The notes below the pieces were generated by a model. That model was given only the letters and a program-made list of their open reading frames with translations. It was not told where the DNA came from and searched no databases. From contig JAKOTU010000058.1 in the NCBI GenBank assembly GCA_029776155.1, forward strand, positions 1 through 56,796: 56,796 bases of DNA, written 5' to 3'. A program made the position numbers and the translations under genes. This stretch comes from Bacillota bacterium (GTDB taxonomy: Bacteria; Bacillota; Limnochordia; Darwinibacteriales; Darwinibacteriaceae). Of this stretch, positions 19,767-29,360 are shown piece after piece (positions within the stretch are counted from its first letter, which is position 1; every line of letters starts with the position of its first letter).

Positions 19767-21919
19767 ATGAAGGCATTCAGGCAGATGTTGGCGGAGAGGT
19801 ATTTCGGCAAGCACCTGGACCTAAGGGTGCGCCTGTTTAACACTTTGGCCTTGGGCGGTATTCTGATCAGCCTGACCATGGCTGTGAGTACCTTGTTTAC
19901 CGGGGCGGGACCGATCCACTTTTTGGTGAACATGATCCTGGCCTTGGTTTCCTTTGGCCTGCTCTTTTATTCCAGAAAAACCGGGAACTACCAGGTCAGT
20001 TACCTGCTCACCGTGATCTGCATTTTCCTGATCCTCTTTCCCGCAGCCTTTTTTGTCTCCGACGGCTACCGCGGCGGTATGCCCACCTTCTTTGTGTTTG
20101 CCGTGACCATTTCCGTGTTCATGCTCAGGGGGCGCACCGCGCTGATCGTGACCGGTTTGGAACTGGCCCTTTATGTGGGGCTGTGCGTTTTCGCCTACCT
20201 GTATCCCGACTCGGTCCAGCACTTTGCCAGTGAAGTGGACATGCTCCAGGATATTATCCTCTCCTTTGTCACCGTGAGTATTTCCCTGGGCATTATCATG
20301 CACTACCATTTCCGCTTAAACTACGAACAGCAGAAAGAACTGGAAAAGGCCCGGGAGGAGGCCTTGGCCTTAAGCAGGGTCAAAACCACGTTCTTGACCA
20401 ATATCAGTCATGAAATCCGCACCCCCATCAATGTGGTGCTGGGTATGAACGAGATGATCCTGAGGGAAAGCACCTCGGATCAGATCCGCCGCTACGCCTC
20501 GAACATCCAGATTGCCGGCAAAACCCTGCTCAGCCTGATCAACAACGTACTGGATTTGGCCAAGATCGAATCGGGCAAACTGGAGCTGTCCAAGGAGAAC
20601 TATAAAACCGCGGATCTCATCTTCGATCTGGTTGTGATCGGCCGGGAAAGCGCGGCCAGGAGGGTTTGGTGTTCCAAACCCAAGTGGACCGCAATTTGCC
20701 CAGTGCCTTCTACGGGGATGCTTTCCATATCAAGCGCGTCATTGTGAACTTCCTCTCCAACGCGGTGAAGTACACCAACGAAGGTTTTGTCACCCTGGGC
20801 TTCAGCTGGAAGGAGGAGCGCGACCGCGTTCTGCTCTGCATCTCTGTGCAGGATACGGGCATCGGCATCGATCCCGGTGATGTGGAACGGCTCTTTGAAT
20901 CCTTCACCCGGGCCGAAGGACCTTCCCACCGGGTAATCGAAGGGTCGGGCCTGGGGCTGGCCATTGCCAAGGAACTGAGCGACCTGATGGGCGGCACCAT
21001 CCATGTGGAAAGCAAGGTGGGTTACGGCAGCACCTTTACCCTGGAGGTCCCCCAGATCGTGGTCGATCCTGCCCCTGTGGGGCAGTGGGAAACTCAGCAG
21101 GTGTCCATAACTTTGGAGGGGGCAAGCTTTGTGGCCCCCGCGGCCCGGGTACTCATTGTGGATGACAACAAAGAGAACCTGGAAGTGACCAAGACCTTGC
21201 TCAAGGAAAGCCTGGTACAGGTGGACACCGCCCTCAGCGGCAGGCAGTGCCTGGCTTTGGCCGAAAGGCACAGCTACGACCTGATCCTCATGGACTACAT
21301 GATGCCCGAACTGGACGGCCTGGACACCCTGCGCCTGTTGCGGCAGCGGGGTGTAAATACCCCAGTGGTGGCCCTCACTGCCAACATCCTGCCTGGGACG
21401 AAAGAAACACTGCTGGAGGCGGGATTTGCCGCTTTCCTGGGCAAACCTGTCCTGTGGAACCAGCTGCAGCAGGTGATGCTCGAACTCTTACCCCGGGAAC
21501 TGGTGAAGAGCAAGCCCAAACGGACCTATGTGGATACCAAGCTCGAGGCTGAGCTGCAGCAGAAGCTGCAGCCCTACGGAGTATCGGTCACTGAGGGGTT
21601 GAAATATGTCAATGGTGATGTGGAGCAGTACAGAGCACTCAGCGGCATCTTCTGCGAACATTCCGATGAAAGCCGGACCGAAATCGCCGAGCTGTTGGCC
21701 GCTGGTGATTTTGAGAACCTCACCTATGTCATCCATTCGTTACAAAGCAAAGCCTTGGCCGTGGGCGCGATGGAGCTGTCCAACCAAGCGGCTGCCATGG
21801 AAGCCCACCTGCGCCGGGGCGATACCCAATATGCTTTGGAGGCCATGTCCCTGCTCATGTTCACTTGGGATCGGGTGATCACTGGCTTAAGAGAGGTGGG
21901 ATTATGTCCAGGGTGCTAG
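19767..21919 (+). pseudogene. Hybrid sensor histidine kinase, frameshifted between HisKA and HATPase
   Basis: Two frames together make a kinase of about 718 residues: six membrane helices (about 20-190), HisKA with FLTNISHEIRTP (H-box), HATPase (NFLSNAVKYTNEG, DTGIGI, GSGLGLAIAKEL), a receiver (VLIVDDN, LILMDYMMPELDG, LGKP) and a C-terminal HPt (HSLQSKALAVGA). The frames meet near 20655-20668, at AGGAGGGTTTGG; restoring one A gives the expected continuation. Everything else is intact, including all phosphorelay residues. Start ATG 19767 is favoured over TTG 19731. The response regulator overlaps the 3' end, so the pair is coupled. Whether the lesion is real decay or error cannot be told here. 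Confidence 0.85.
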
Positions 21920-22485
21920 TGGTGGACGATGATGTGATGCTGCTGAAAATGGCGGAACAGCTGCTCAAGGCGGAGTATACGGTCATGCTGGCCAAATCTG
22001 GCTGGGAAGCCATTTCCTGTGTGACCAACGGGCCCAGGCCAGATATCATTCTGCTGGATATCGATATGCCCGTGATGGACGGCTATGCTACCCTAGCCAA
22101 GCTGCAGGAGCTGGATCCCGACATTCCCGTGATCTTCCTGACGGGGTTAACCGAGACGGAGTATGAGCTGAAGGGACTTACCTCGGGGGCAGTTGATTAC
22201 ATCACCAAACCTTTTGTCAAAGAGATCCTCCTGGCCCGGGTGAAGGTTCACCTCAATGTGAGCAAGAAGATCAAGAACATGGATCCGGAAAAGGTGGAAT
22301 CCTTGAGCACAAGGCTCAATGATACGGAAATGCGCATCGCCAAACTTGTGGCCCAGGGCTACACCAATGCGGAGATCGCGGAACAGCTCCATTATTCCTA
22401 CAACTACGTGAAAAAGGTGACCTCGGTAATCTTCAACAAGCTGGGCATTTCCCGGCGCAATGAGCTGAGGGAGTTTTTGATGTAA
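21904..22485 (+). CDS. LuxR-type response regulator
   Basis: The product of about 193 residues has an N-terminal receiver (VLVVDDD, phosphoacceptor in ILLDIDMPVMDGYA, KPF at the end) and a C-terminal GerE-type helix-turn-helix (TEMRIAKLVAQGYTNAEIAE). ATG at 21904 follows GAGAGGTGGG and lies within the last codons of the hybrid kinase (overlap of 16 bases), showing that the two are translated together and form a phosphorelay. Phosphorylation would be received from the HPt domain of the kinase. The DNA target is unknown; the ABC ATPase 85 bases downstream is one candidate. Confidence 0.9.
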   Translation: MSRVLVVDDDVMLLKMAEQLLKAEYTVMLAKSGWEAISCVTNGPRPDIILLDIDMPVMDGYATLAKLQELDPDIPVIFLTGLTETEYELKGLTSGAVDYITKPFVKEILLARVKVHLNVSKKIKNMDPEKVESLSTRLNDTEMRIAKLVAQGYTNAEIAEQLHYSYNYVKKVTSVIFNKLGISRRNELREFLM

Positions 22486-22570
22486 AACTTGCGGGCATCT
22501 TTTCCTAGCGCGGGGGCGGAGAAAAGTACTATAATAGAACAAGCTGAGCAGTGATAACCAGAGGAGTAAG

Positions 22571-23323
22571 ATGATGAACGATAAGGAACAGCATAGAGTG
22601 ATTGTTGAGGTACGGGATGTGTTTAAGTCCTACGGGGCGCAGCAAGTGCTCAAAGGGGTGAGCCTGGAGGTTCGGGAGAAGGAAGTTGTGGTGATCTGCG
22701 GACCGAGCGGCTCCGGCAAGAGCACCTTTATCCGCTGCATCAATGGTTTGGAGAAGGTGGACAGGGGGGAGATTTACGTAGATGGGCTGTCCATCCACGA
22801 TCCGAAGACCAAATCCACGGAAATTGCCAAGAAGGTGGGCATGGTCTTCCAGGATTTCAACCTCTTCCCGCACATGACCGTACTGGAAAATGTCACCTTA
22901 GCCCCCATTAAGGTGAAGAAAATGCCCAAAGCTGAAGCTACCGAGCTGGCCCTGGAACTGTTGTCCAAGGTGGGCATCCGGGATCAGGCGGATAAGTACC
23001 CTGCGGCTACCTCCGGGGGACAGAAGCAGAGGGTGGCCATCGCGCGGGCTTTGGCCATGCAGCCCGATGTGATGCTCTTTGATGAACCGACCTCGGCCCT
23101 GGATCCGGAGATGATCGCGGAGGTGCTGGACGTGATGAAGGGCCTGGCCAAGGGGGGCATGACCATGCTGGTGGTTACCCATGAAATGGGCTTTGCCCGG
23201 GAAGTGGCCGATCGGGTCATCTTCTTCGACGAGGGCAACATCATCGAGCAGGCTCCCCCCGAAAAGTTCTTTACCGCCCCCGAGCACGAACGCACCCAGC
23301 GCTTTTTAGCCCAGATCCTGTAG
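22571..23323 (+). CDS. Polar amino-acid-type ABC transporter ATP-binding protein (GlnQ-like)
   Basis: A 250-residue ABC ATPase of the GlnQ/ArtP class: Walker [11 protein letters not shown]-loop [15 protein letters not shown], Walker [16 protein letters not shown]-loop VTHEMGFA. The signature motif is altered from LSGGQ to TSGGQ (in [16 protein letters not shown]), so ATP hydrolysis may be weakened. No permease or substrate-binding gene is next to it, so it is an orphan that must serve a permease encoded elsewhere. RBS GAGGAG precedes the double ATG at 22571/22574. A terminator follows. It could be regulated by the upstream two-component system. Confidence 0.9.
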   Translation: MMNDKEQHRVIVEVRDVFKSYGAQQVLKGVSLEVREKEVVVICGPSGSGKSTFIRCINGLEKVDRGEIYVDGLSIHDPKTKSTEIAKKVGMVFQDFNLFPHMTVLENVTLAPIKVKKMPKAEATELALELLSKVGIRDQADKYPAATSGGQKQRVAIARALAMQPDVMLFDEPTSALDPEMIAEVLDVMKGLAKGGMTMLVVTHEMGFAREVADRVIFFDEGNIIEQAPPEKFFTAPEHERTQRFLAQIL

Positions 23324-23333
23324 CCTTTTGATC

Positions 23334-23381
23334 AAAAAAGCCAAGCTTCTGGCCGCAGTCCAAGAAGCCTGGCTTTTTTTC
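23334..23381. terminator. Terminator downstream of ABC ATPase
   Basis: AAAAAAGCCAAGCTTCT pairs with AAGAAGCCTGGCTTTTTTT with one mismatch. It has A-run and T-run on either side, so it can also serve the convergent tldE gene. Confidence 0.88.
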
Positions 23382-23394
23382 TTTACTGGGGGGG

Positions 23395-24636
23395 CTATCT
23401 CACGATGGTCATGTAATAGCCCTGCACCTGGCGCTGGACTTCGCCGAAGTAGATGACGCTGTCCTCAAAGGTGCCGATGTAATCTTCGCCCAGCATTTTG
23501 TACACATGGGAGCGCACCGCGAATTCGGGCAGTTTACCCACCAGCTTCTTGCCGTCGAAGAGGAAGCTGACCTGCACGGGCGTGGCGAAGCTTCCGTCCG
23601 CGGTGAATTCTCCCCCTGAATAGAGCAGGGCGAAAATGGCCGGACGCCCCTGGAGCACTTGGGGGATGTTGGTGCTGTCTGTCCTAAAGGACAAGGCAGG
23701 GCCCAGGGGTCCGTCAATGGTGGGGGGATCATCGTAGTCCCCCACGGCGGCACCGGTGTGGGCCAGCCCATAGGCGGCCGCCGTTTTCTTATCTGTGAGT
23801 ACGGCTTGGAGTCTGCCCCCTTCAATCAGGGGCAAGCGGTCGCCTGGCAGCACTACCCCCTCGCTGTCGAAGAAGGGTCGGGCCTGGGTGGCGGGGTCCC
23901 GGTTGAGCTCTAGGGTAAGCTTGTCATGGAAGAGCTTCTCGCCGAGCTTACCGCTGAACAGGGAACTGCCCTTGGCAAAGCGTTCCCCGTGGAGATTCCT
24001 CCCCAAAAAGCCGGTCAGAACCTCCAGATCCCACATGAACACGGGCAGGACTTCTCCCTCTGGGAGGTCCACTTTGTTGCGGTACGCCTCCAAAAACGGG
24101 CGGTTGAAGCTCCAGAACTTTTCCGGATTGAACTCGCGGGTCAAGCAGAAGAGTGCCCCATCGGCCAAGTTGGCGCTGGCCTTTTCCTTGAGCAGGAGCA
24201 TGATGGAGAAGAAGGCGTCTTTGTATTCCAGATCTAAGCCTTCGCTGTTGCGCATCTGGACCACCTGCTCCACGGTGGAAATGGATTCGGAGAAGGCAAA
24301 ATCGGGATAGTCCCTGCGCAGGATTTCCAGCACGTTTTCCCCGTGCTCCACCAGTTCCTGGGAGTTTATGGGATTGGGGTTGTATGAGCGGTGATCGTGG
24401 CGGTTCTGCTCCAGATCGTAGGGGTAGGCGATGCCTGCCTTCAGGTTCTGCCTGGCATTTTCCAGGAGCACCTCCTGGGGCGCGGCGCCCACCGCCCCGG
24501 CAATACCGATTTTGCCATCTTGATAGATGCGCACACCCTGCTTAGTTATGTCCTTAACCCGCACCGCGGTAATCTGGCTGGCCAGGACGCGGGCCGCGGT
24601 CTGCTTGGTGCGGATGGTGATAAACTCTTGTTTCAC
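23395..24636 (-). CDS. TldE/PmbA-type subunit of the TldD/TldE protease
   Basis: About 413 residues with the fold and length of PmbA/TldE: FTEDIRVKD-like first third (IRVKD region: VKDITKQGVRIYQDGKIG), and a C-terminal part ending YMLGEDY-type (MLGEDYIGTFE). It lacks the HExxxH metal motif present in its partner, as TldE does. TldD/TldE together form a heterodimeric metalloprotease that trims unfolded peptides and processes modified peptides. GTG at 24636 is chosen because GGGGGG precedes it; longer forms upstream have no RBS. It lies 13 bases after tldD in the same direction, so the two form an operon. Confidence 0.75.
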   Translation of the reverse strand: MKQEFITIRTKQTAARVLASQITAVRVKDITKQGVRIYQDGKIGIAGAVGAAPQEVLLENARQNLKAGIAYPYDLEQNRHDHRSYNPNPINSQELVEHGENVLEILRRDYPDFAFSESISTVEQVVQMRNSEGLDLEYKDAFFSIMLLLKEKASANLADGALFCLTREFNPEKFWSFNRPFLEAYRNKVDLPEGEVLPVFMWDLEVLTGFLGRNLHGERFAKGSSLFSGKLGEKLFHDKLTLELNRDPATQARPFFDSEGVVLPGDRLPLIEGGRLQAVLTDKKTAAAYGLAHTGAAVGDYDDPPTIDGPLGPALSFRTDSTNIPQVLQGRPAIFALLYSGGEFTADGSFATPVQVSFLFDGKKLVGKLPEFAVRSHVYKMLGEDYIGTFEDSVIYFGEVQRQVQGYYMTIVR

Positions 24637-24649
24637 ATTGGTCCCCCCC

Positions 24650-25984
24650 TTATTGAACCTGCAGTTTGCGCACCCTGGTGTAGGGCCCGCCAAAGCCTAC
24701 CGGCAGCGGATACTGCTCCATCTTGCCGCAGCCTCCGCCCACAAAGCTGTGCAGCCTAAACTCTTGGCTCACCGCATCCACTTCTGCTAGGGTAGTGAAC
24801 ACGTTCCCGGTGACAACCGAGATTTTCACAGGTTTGGTGATCTGGCCCCCTTCAATTTTGTAGGCGCGGGCAGGGGCCAAAGTGAAGGTGGACATGCCCG
24901 ACCCGTGCTTGATAGTGTCCACGAAAATGCCTTCTTCCATCTCGGCTAGAATATCCTGCAGGGGCCGATCGCCCCGGGCAATGTAGGTGGTGGTCATGCG
25001 TACAATGGGTTCAAACTCGAAGTTTACAGCCCGGGCGTTGCCGGTTGGTTCTTCCCCTAGGGCCACTGCTGTGGCCGTGCTGTGCAGGCGGCCGGTGAGG
25101 ATCCCCCGGGAGATGATCTCCGTTTTCCTGCCCCGGGTGCCCTCGTCGTCAAAGGGTGTGTAGCCGCTGCCCGGTTCTGTGTTGTCATCAATGATGGTGA
25201 GCAGTTCACCGCCGATCCGCTTACCCAGGGCCCATTCGGCCTTCATAGTCTCATCGCCCACCATAAAGTCCGCTTCGCTCTTGTGCCCGAAGCTCTCGTG
25301 GGTAAATACTCCCGTTGCTTCTGGGCTGAGCAGCACCTGGTATTCACCTGGCGTGATCGGCTCAGCATCGCGCACAAAGGCAATGTCTTTAGCCATTTCC
25401 TCCAGGAAATATTCCCGGCAGGCCTTGAGCTCAGCGAAGGTGGTGGCTGCCTTGGAAACGGACATTTGATCCTTGTTTTCTCCGCACACAATATCTAAGC
25501 TGAAGCGCATGCCGCAGATCTGCCAGTCAAAGGTGAGGGCGGCGCCTAGGGATGAATAGAAGGATTTTACGGTACGGTTGTCTGAGTAATAAGAAGTGTG
25601 GTTGACCACGGCAGGATCGGTAATTTCGGCCAAGATGCTCTTCAGCAGGGTCTGCTTTTCTTCCAGGGATACCTCGGTCACCGCACTTTGCCCATAGCGG
25701 AGCACCGTATCCTGGTGCACCTCGAAGGCCTTGACTAGGGGGTGTTCTAGAATCTGGGGATTGGGGGTTGCCATTTGGGCTAAGTCGTCAATTTGGGCCT
25801 GGATGCTGTCCAAATCGGTGGTGGAGCTGTAGTACCAGCGTTGGCCGTCGAACACCCTGATCAGGGCGCCTTTAGTCCGACGCACCTTCTGACTCTGGAG
25901 AGTCCGCTGTTTAAAGCGGATCTCTGTGGTCACCGAGTCTTCCAGCCGGACATCTACATACAAGTCGCGGGGAAAGCTGTACAT
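24650..25984 (-). CDS. tldD: TldD-family zinc metalloprotease
   Basis: A 444-residue TldD homologue. The zinc-binding HExxxH motif is complete: H229-E230-S-F-G-H234 in FTHESFGHKSEAD. The C-terminus HSFVGGGCGKMEQ is typical of the family, as is GSGMSTFTLAPARAY. With the TldE-like neighbour it should form a heterodimer whose tunnel admits unfolded polypeptide. In other bacteria the pair trims microcin B17 leaders and degrades CcdA-type antitoxins; whether this host has such a substrate is unknown. Start ATG at 25984 follows AAAGGAGG with a six-base spacer. Cytoplasmic. Confidence 0.92.
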   Translation of the reverse strand: MYSFPRDLYVDVRLEDSVTTEIRFKQRTLQSQKVRRTKGALIRVFDGQRWYYSSTTDLDSIQAQIDDLAQMATPNPQILEHPLVKAFEVHQDTVLRYGQSAVTEVSLEEKQTLLKSILAEITDPAVVNHTSYYSDNRTVKSFYSSLGAALTFDWQICGMRFSLDIVCGENKDQMSVSKAATTFAELKACREYFLEEMAKDIAFVRDAEPITPGEYQVLLSPEATGVFTHESFGHKSEADFMVGDETMKAEWALGKRIGGELLTIIDDNTEPGSGYTPFDDEGTRGRKTEIISRGILTGRLHSTATAVALGEEPTGNARAVNFEFEPIVRMTTTYIARGDRPLQDILAEMEEGIFVDTIKHGSGMSTFTLAPARAYKIEGGQITKPVKISVVTGNVFTTLAEVDAVSQEFRLHSFVGGGCGKMEQYPLPVGFGGPYTRVRKLQVQ

Positions 25985-26197
25985 GCTGAACCTCCTTTGG
26001 CTTGGATGACAAAGTTGTGCCTTGCGCTCTCGGCAGCTGCTGTGTTTTTCTGGGTGATATTGGGGATTTCCTCCTTTGCGGCCGGCTGTTTGGGGTGAGG
26101 GGGCGAAAAAAGGTTACGGTAGGAGCATGGAGAAGTATTAGCTCAAAATCCCGCCTGCGGGCGCGGTTATACTTAAGGCACAGAAAGGATGGTGTTC

Positions 26198-26863
26198 ATG
26201 CGCATTGAGTTTTTGGGCCATGCCTGTTTTTTGCTGGAAGATGCCCAAACGAGAGTGTTAATCGATCCTTTTTTGACCGGTAATCCCCTGGCACCAATAC
26301 AAGCTGACCAAGTGGAGGTTGATTACATCTTAGTCACCCACGGGCATCACGACCATGTGGGCGATGCCGTGGAGCTGGCCAAGGGGACGGGCGCGGTCAT
26401 CTGCACCACCGTGGAAGTGGCCGCCGAGCTGTTTGAGCCCCAGGGGCTGAAAGTCAAGGCGGGCAATATTGGAGGCAGGATACAGACCTCCTTCGGCAGC
26501 GTGAAACTGGTTCCCGCTCAGCATGGCAGCGGAGTACCGGGCGGCCTGGCCTGCGGTTTTGTGCTGGAAATGGGGGGGGAGAAGATTTACCATGCTGGAG
26601 ATACGGGGTTGTTCTCCGACCTGGAGCTGCTCCAGCACGAAGGGCTGGATGTGGCCCTTCTGCCCATTGGGGACTATTACACCATGGGGCCCGCGGATGC
26701 GGTGCGGGCGGTGGAGATGATCCGCCCGCAGATGGTCATTCCCATGCACTACAACACCTTCTCCGCCATCAAGCAGGACCCGCACCAGTTCAAAAAGTCC
26801 GTGGAAGCGCTGGATCTGTGCCCCGTTGTCATTCTAGAGCCAGGACAGAGCCTGGAGCTTTAG
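26198..26863 (+). CDS. UPF0173-type metal-dependent hydrolase, beta-lactamase fold
   Basis: A 222-residue metallo-hydrolase. The metal motif THGHHDHVGDA is at about 46-56 and a second ligand region HAGDTGLFSDL near 130; the final ligand is in PMHYNTF. This matches the YtkL/UPF0173 family of the metallo-beta-lactamase fold, whose substrate is not established. ATG at 26198 (MRIEFLGHACF) is preferred over the upstream ATG at 26189 because AAAGGA lies about nine bases from it and the fold begins there. The stop overlaps that of the convergent membrane gene by four bases. The 213-base gap upstream has no clear promoter. Confidence 0.9.
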   Translation: MRIEFLGHACFLLEDAQTRVLIDPFLTGNPLAPIQADQVEVDYILVTHGHHDHVGDAVELAKGTGAVICTTVEVAAELFEPQGLKVKAGNIGGRIQTSFGSVKLVPAQHGSGVPGGLACGFVLEMGGEKIYHAGDTGLFSDLELLQHEGLDVALLPIGDYYTMGPADAVRAVEMIRPQMVIPMHYNTFSAIKQDPHQFKKSVEALDLCPVVILEPGQSLEL

Positions 26864-27969
26864 GCTGCAGAGCCTCCAGCTGCCTTGGGCGGCTGCAGCC
26901 TGACCTTGAGGCTTAGGTATGTGCTGGCCAGGTAGTCGGTTGCGGGTACCAAAACCACAAAGAAGGCCAAGATCCAAGGCAAGGGCCAGGGATCCCGGAG
27001 GAACACCCAAGTGTAAACGATGATCATCCAGTGGATCCAGTACATCTCCGTGATGTTCCTGCTCCAGCGGCAGAGGGTTGTCACCACAAACCGGGGCAGC
27101 CTGGGACTGAGGAAGTAAAAGGCGGCCAACCAGCTCACCACGAAGCTGAGCAGGAGCAGATTGCCCACTAAGTTGTGGTGGAAATAGGCCGTTTCCCACA
27201 GACCATCTCCCCAACCGTAATCAAGGCCCTGCAGCCAGGAGAAAAGCCCCAAGGCCAGCATGCCCGGTACAGAGACCCACAGGCAGGAGCGGTAGAAGCG
27301 GTTCTTATCCAGGCAGAGCAGCAGCAGCTGTCCAAAGAGGTAGCCACTGATGGGGAAGGGGATCCAAGTCAAAAAGGGGAACCAGGTGTACTCGCTGGTT
27401 CCCCAGATTAGATCCGTAAAGCGGTACAGGGCAGGCGCAGTAACTGTAACCCGCGCCAGCAGCAGGTTAAGTGCAGCACAGATCAGGGCTGCGGCCGCGT
27501 AATGGACGCTGCGGAAGCGCAGCTTGGCCCCGGCGGCAAAGAACAAGAACGTCAGTCCGGCGAAGGTGAGGATGTCCACGCCAAAGAGGTAGGTAACCGC
27601 CTCCTCCAGCATGAAAGGATCCTTCGTCCTTAGATAGACCAGGAATTGGGTGACAAAGTCCCGGCAGAAGGTGAAAACATAGGAGAGGATGAACAGCTGG
27701 AGCCCCCTGCGGGCTAGTTCCTTGGCTGTGTTTTTTCTCGTATAGGCCACGCCCACCCCCAGGGCGAACATAAACACTGGAGCCGCGGGCGGACTGCCCA
27801 AAAACCTGATCACATAGGTGCTCCAGGTTGGTTCGAAGGGATAGACGGAAAACATCTCGTGACAGTGTACCAGCAGCATAAACAGGATAGCCAGCCCCCT
27901 CACCAGGTCCAGCTCCAGCTGGCGGCCGCGGTTAACAGAGCCGGGGGCGAACAGGTTCTGTTGTTCCAT
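26860..27969 (-). CDS. Multi-pass membrane acyltransferase-like protein (HGSNAT/DUF1624-type)
   Basis: 369 residues with about ten membrane helices. The N-terminus RQLELDLVRGLAILFMLLVH and the next PVFMFALGVG segment are typical of the DUF1624/HGSNAT and YeiB-like group, which acylate extracytoplasmic sugars, but the individual catalytic histidine can only be guessed (H in LLVHCHE). AGGAGG lies well placed before the ATG at 27969. It is 34 bases downstream of the VanX-deaminase gene in the same direction, so they are likely an operon acting on the cell surface. Function beyond membrane acyl transfer is inference. Confidence 0.65.
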   Translation of the reverse strand: MEQQNLFAPGSVNRGRQLELDLVRGLAILFMLLVHCHEMFSVYPFEPTWSTYVIRFLGSPPAAPVFMFALGVGVAYTRKNTAKELARRGLQLFILSYVFTFCRDFVTQFLVYLRTKDPFMLEEAVTYLFGVDILTFAGLTFLFFAAGAKLRFRSVHYAAAALICAALNLLLARVTVTAPALYRFTDLIWGTSEYTWFPFLTWIPFPISGYLFGQLLLLCLDKNRFYRSCLWVSVPGMLALGLFSWLQGLDYGWGDGLWETAYFHHNLVGNLLLLSFVVSWLAAFYFLSPRLPRFVVTTLCRWSRNITEMYWIHWMIIVYTWVFLRDPWPLPWILAFFVVLVPATDYLASTYLSLKVRLQPPKAAGGSAA

Positions 27970-28003
27970 TGGGGTTACCTCCTGGTGGTTTTGCGCCTAG
28001 GGC

Positions 28004-29182
28004 TCAGTAGATCTGCTTCTGTTTCTCAGCGTACTCCTGGAACAGCTGGACACATTCCTCCCGCCCGTATTCCTCAATCAAGAGGATGGAGCTGTCCACG
28101 CGCCCCCCTTCGATGAAGCGGTAGATGAAGTCGTCCCGAAAACCAATGGCCTCCGCATCTTCCGGCCGAGCCCCATAGATCACGTGGGTAATGTTGGCCC
28201 AGATGGTGGCAGCCAGACACATGGGGCAGGGATAGCCTGTGGCGTAGAGGATGTAGCCTGAGAGGTCGTGGGTGCCCAGGAGGCGGCCGGCTTCCCGGAT
28301 GGCGTTCACCTCCGCATGGGCGGTGGGGTCATGATCCCGCAGCACGCTGTTGGAGGCCACCACGATAATGTTGCCCTCTTGATCAAAGATGGCGGCGCCA
28401 AAGGGGCCTCCGATGTTCTCGTTCATGGTCTGGCGGGCCCGGGCCACTGACTGGGCCAAAGCTTCATCGAGCACGCCCCGCCAGCTTTGGTATTCTGGCG
28501 AATCCACAGGGAAATCGAAATACTGGTTAGGATAGGGTTCGTCCTTGAGCCTGTAGTGCCACCATTCCTCCGGGTAGGGTTCAAAGCCTGCAGCCACCAT
28601 GGCGTCCCGCAGAATGTTGCGGTTGGCCTCCTGCTCAGGTGTGATCAGATCGGTACCGTGGTGGGAGATGGGGCCGAAGAAGTCAAAGGGGCTGCCCATG
28701 TCCACTTCCTCCAGGGTATCCTTGTACACCAGGGTGAGATCCACCACACTGCCTCGGCTGTGGCCAGATCGGAGGGCTATATAACCTAGGTCAAAAAGCT
28801 GTGATTTGTCCACCTCGGGGTAGAATTGGTCCTTCATTTTCTGGTCTTCCAGGTCCTGCCCCCAGAGTACAAAGTGTTCCACCGCGCGCAGGGGCCGGTA
28901 CGCGTCGAAAATCTTAATGTAGTAGCCCTGCTCATCCAGGATTTCCGCGGCCGTTTTCAGGGCCTCCGCGGCTTCTCTGGTCAGAATGGCCACTGGGGCT
29001 TCGTAACCGGTAATGCGCGTGCCCACAAAGTTGTAGCCGGTGTAATAGCGGATGTCGAGGCGGACGGTGGGGATGACATCGGTTACATACACAAACCCTT
29101 CAGGCAGCTCGAATGCCCCCACAGACCCGGTGATCAAGGCCAGAAGGACAATTACCAAGACAACGTGCCATTTCCTTTTCAT
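28004..29182 (-). CDS. Exported fusion of VanX-type D-Ala-D-Ala dipeptidase and guanine-deaminase-like domain
   Basis: A single unbroken 392-residue frame with two enzyme modules. After a signal peptide (residues 1-23, ending in SVGA) comes a VanX/M15 D-Ala-D-Ala dipeptidase (about 27-225): DAYRPL with R96, zinc ligands H141 and D148 in SGHSRGSVVD, and E206/H209 in EEWWHY. From about 235 to the end is a cytidine-deaminase-fold domain closest to bacterial guanine deaminase: GGPFGAAIF, H289/E291 in AHAE, C319/C322 in PCPMC. All catalytic residues are present in both. ATG 29182 is favoured over the GTG at 29191 (GGGG eight bases upstream). If exported, the deaminase would work outside the membrane, which is unusual. 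It probably shares an operon with the acyltransferase gene downstream. Confidence 0.85.
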   Translation of the reverse strand: MKRKWHVVLVIVLLALITGSVGAFELPEGFVYVTDVIPTVRLDIRYYTGYNFVGTRITGYEAPVAILTREAAEALKTAAEILDEQGYYIKIFDAYRPLRAVEHFVLWGQDLEDQKMKDQFYPEVDKSQLFDLGYIALRSGHSRGSVVDLTLVYKDTLEEVDMGSPFDFFGPISHHGTDLITPEQEANRNILRDAMVAAGFEPYPEEWWHYRLKDEPYPNQYFDFPVDSPEYQSWRGVLDEALAQSVARARQTMNENIGGPFGAAIFDQEGNIIVVASNSVLRDHDPTAHAEVNAIREAGRLLGTHDLSGYILYATGYPCPMCLAATIWANITHVIYGARPEDAEAIGFRDDFIYRFIEGGRVDSSILLIEEYGREECVQLFQEYAEKQKQIY

Positions 29183-29360
29183 CAGCCACACCCCATTCTT
29201 AGGAATTTCTTACCAACAACTTCTGAGCCCATGTTCCTTTTCCTGCCAGGGGCAGTGACATTTGTGGTTACCTTTCTGCCTTTGGGGCGCGGGGAAGGTT
29301 TTTGGGCTCCACCGTCAAAGATGAAAGGCAAGGAAATCTGCGGCAAGGGGAGGGATTGCC

